Shown in pieces: positions 45,785-47,061 of a DNA stretch of 47,061 bases. The stretch comes from a virus, in IMG/VR virus record IMGVR_UViG_3300010397_000055, positions 1 through 47,061 of that record, one strand, 5' to 3'. The notes under the pieces are model-generated. The model was not told where the DNA came from. It saw only the letters and a program-made list of their open reading frames with translations, and made no database searches. Every line of letters starts with the position of its first letter. Position 1 is the stretch's first letter. Made by a program: the position numbers and the translations under genes.

Positions 45785-46624
45785 ATGGCCTTGTTGACAA
45801 TTCAAAACCGCACCGAAGTTCAGCAGCATGCTTACATGGACACGGGGCATCGCCACACCTTGGAGCCGTATGAAATTCGTGAGGTCCCGGAGGAAATTGC
45901 GCATGCGTTTCTTCTTCAACGTGCGCCGAGCGTGCAGAAGTATGATGTTGTCATTCTTCCGCCTGCGGCTGGCGAGCGCGTAGTTTGGCTCGCGAATATG
46001 ACCGGCAACCCGTTTGCGCCGGATACTGTCAAAGTACTCAAGCAAGACCCCAAGACGGGTTTTGAAGTCGCGCACGAATTCCCGAATCAGCTCAAGAGCC
46101 CGATGCCGGTGACGCGCGAGATGGAGACGTCGCAAGAAATTGTTATGGGTGACAGCGGTAAGGAGAGCATCTCACACCCACCCATCACGATTACGCTCCC
46201 GCCTTACAAGCGTCATCCTTTCGGCGCGACGATTGCTGAATGGATGTTGCGGCGCGACGCGCAGATGGATGAGCTATCAGTCGGCAAGATTGCTGCCGTC
46301 CGAGCGCCGTCCAATTTTGAGCCGAACGACTCATGGGACTTCCGCGACATCGTTGTCTTTGCGCACATGGTTGAAGACTTGGATTGGATCAAGTTGTTCA
46401 ACTTGAAGGATGAAACTGAGGCGCAGGCAAAAAAATCGAAGGCGGTCCTTCTTCAAGCTTTGTTCTTCCGTCTCTGCGACCACCGCTACGCGCTGCCGAC
46501 TGAGCCGGCGTTCAAGCTGAAGTTGATGGACGTGACTGAGCGGTCGATGAAGATTGACGCTGAGAAGAAGGCGCAGGATGCGCAGCGTCAGCAACAACAC
46601 AACAAGCAACAGCAGGGGAGATAA
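45785..46624 (+). CDS. Structural or assembly protein of unknown type, 279 aa
   Basis: GGAGATAG precedes the ATG. Residues 1-60 look like a small beta domain (RHTLEPYEIREVPEEIAHAF), residues 115-190 contain IVMGDSGKESISHPPITITL and charged loops, and the C-terminus is a Gln-rich helix (KKAQDAQRQQQHNKQQQGR). It might be a tail chaperone or head-tail joining protein. No family recognised. Confidence 0.55.
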   Translation: MALLTIQNRTEVQQHAYMDTGHRHTLEPYEIREVPEEIAHAFLLQRAPSVQKYDVVILPPAAGERVVWLANMTGNPFAPDTVKVLKQDPKTGFEVAHEFPNQLKSPMPVTREMETSQEIVMGDSGKESISHPPITITLPPYKRHPFGATIAEWMLRRDAQMDELSVGKIAAVRAPSNFEPNDSWDFRDIVVFAHMVEDLDWIKLFNLKDETEAQAKKSKAVLLQALFFRLCDHRYALPTEPAFKLKLMDVTERSMKIDAEKKAQDAQRQQQHNKQQQGR

Positions 46625-46627
46625 CAC

Positions 46628-46891
46628 ATGAAACCAGGATTCTTTTCATCTGAGTTTGCGGTGACCATGGCAGGCTTTGCGGCCGCGTTCCTAAACAAGA
46701 AGTTGGGTCTGGAAATTGACCCGTCCGTGTTAATGGGACTCCTCGGCACTGTTGCGGCGTACGTTGCACAGCGCGGTTGGCTGAAGACCAGAGCTCCATC
46801 CCTTGTGGTTCAGCCGCAGGGCCTGCCGCCGTTCATGGCCAGCGCCGAGATGAGCAAGAAGATGTTGGAAGACGCTAAAGCTGCTCAGTGA
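46628..46891 (+). CDS. Holin-like membrane protein, 87 aa
   Basis: GGGGAG precedes the ATG. Two hydrophobic stretches, EFAVTMAGFAAAFLNKK (residues 9-25) and PSVLMGLLGTVAAYVAQRG (residues 32-50), joined by a short loop, with a soluble Pro/Lys tail, resemble small class II holins in phages of Gram-negative bacteria (FFSSEFxVTxxG...GLxxDP..). It is far from the endolysin in the linear map, so it may be a second holin or a membrane protein of assembly. Confidence 0.6.
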   Translation: MKPGFFSSEFAVTMAGFAAAFLNKKLGLEIDPSVLMGLLGTVAAYVAQRGWLKTRAPSLVVQPQGLPPFMASAEMSKKMLEDAKAAQ

Positions 46892-46894
46892 ACA

Positions 46895-47061
46895 ATGGGC
46901 AGGCAAGACTACAAGTACATCGAAACGCCGCTCATAGGCGGAATCAATCAGGCCGCTGAAGTGGCGGACATGTCTGAGTGCGCGGATGCCCGTAATGTGT
47001 GGGCGCCGCGCGGCAAATTGGAGCAGCGTCCTGGCTACCTGGGACGCTGTGTCTTGCCTGA
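46895..47061 (+). CDS. Tail nozzle protein, 5' part (continues at position 2 in the circle)
   Basis: The ATG at 46895 starts MGRQDYKYIETPLIGGINQ..., four bases after the holin-like gene, and runs off the window. Its last 123 bases are the same as positions 1-123, so the gene continues at 124 and ends at 2074. The GGINQ start is typical of nozzle or tail tubular B proteins. Confidence 0.85.
   Translation, partial: MGRQDYKYIETPLIGGINQAAEVADMSECADARNVWAPRGKLEQRPGYLGRCVLP
46939..47061. repeat. Terminal direct repeat, copy 2
   Basis: Identical to positions 1-123. See the first copy: it marks closure of a 46,938-bp circular map. Confidence 0.95.

Noticed and set aside
1-47061. CRISPR array
   Set aside because: No series of equally spaced direct repeats of 25-40 bases was seen; the only short direct repeats are the two GCTCACCTAA copies.
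1-47061. Lysogeny functions (integrase, excisionase, CI/Cro pair, attachment site)
   Set aside because: No tyrosine or serine recombinase motif and no typical repressor were recognised. The operator repeats alone do not prove a temperate lifestyle.

Overview
The window is a complete, or nearly complete, genome of a tailed double-stranded DNA phage. Its last 123 bases (46939-47061) repeat its first 123 exactly, so the contig closes into a circle of 46,938 bp and the nozzle-like tail gene runs across the junction (46895-47061, then 2-2074). The virion set points to a short-tailed podovirus: large terminase, portal, scaffold, major capsid protein, a connector-like adaptor, a beta-propeller-like nozzle protein and a 1281-residue internal virion protein, with no sheath, tape measure or baseplate genes. 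No integrase, excisionase or phage RNA polymerase was recognised. The host is unknown. Two predicted lipoproteins imply a bacterium with a lipoprotein pathway, and one carries repeated C-x-G-x-C-G type modules of a style common in Myxococcota, so a myxobacterial host is a reasonable guess and no more.

Layout. (1) 1-13507, plus strand: tail nozzle, fibre or decoration proteins, internal virion (ejection) proteins, two fibre-like proteins with Sec-type signal peptides, then a lysis cassette (membrane/coiled-coil proteins, a 28-residue membrane peptide, an M15-type endolysin). (2) 13467-31514, minus strand: the early and replication region. From promoter to end it holds a Fis-type regulator, a lipoprotein zinc protease, many small cysteine-rich proteins, a Cys-rich lipoprotein, a RepA-like ATPase, a chain of small ATGA-coupled genes with an embedded tRNA-Tyr, a SNF2-type helicase, a PD-(D/E)XK nuclease, a Sak4-like ATPase, a DUF669-like protein, and a DNA polymerase A carrying an N-terminal uracil-DNA-glycosylase domain. 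(3) 31515-32130: a non-coding divergent control region with several inverted repeats, including a 58-nt near-palindrome. (4) 32131-46891, plus strand: packaging and head genes, ending in a holin-like protein.

How it works together. Most genes are coupled by 4-nt overlaps (ATGA, GTGA, TTGA), so the two arms look like long operons. Several small genes (28 to 59 codons) that fit these overlaps exactly were added by hand. Superimposed on the minus-strand operon is a second level of control. A recurring element, TTCAACAAGT, sits in or near putative promoters, twice as an inverted repeat, upstream of exported or accessory genes. The same genes share an unusual Shine-Dalgarno sequence, AAAGGGG, and in two leaders this faces a complementary CCCCTTT segment.

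Most notable items: a possible pseudoknot translation switch with a 27-codon leader ORF (25822-25960), a compact structured RNA of two adjacent three-way junctions that buries the scaffold gene's ribosome-binding site (39816-39940), a tRNA-Tyr read through by an open reading frame (24137-24222), and the exported-protein regulon. All functional statements rest on reading motifs by eye; no database search was possible.
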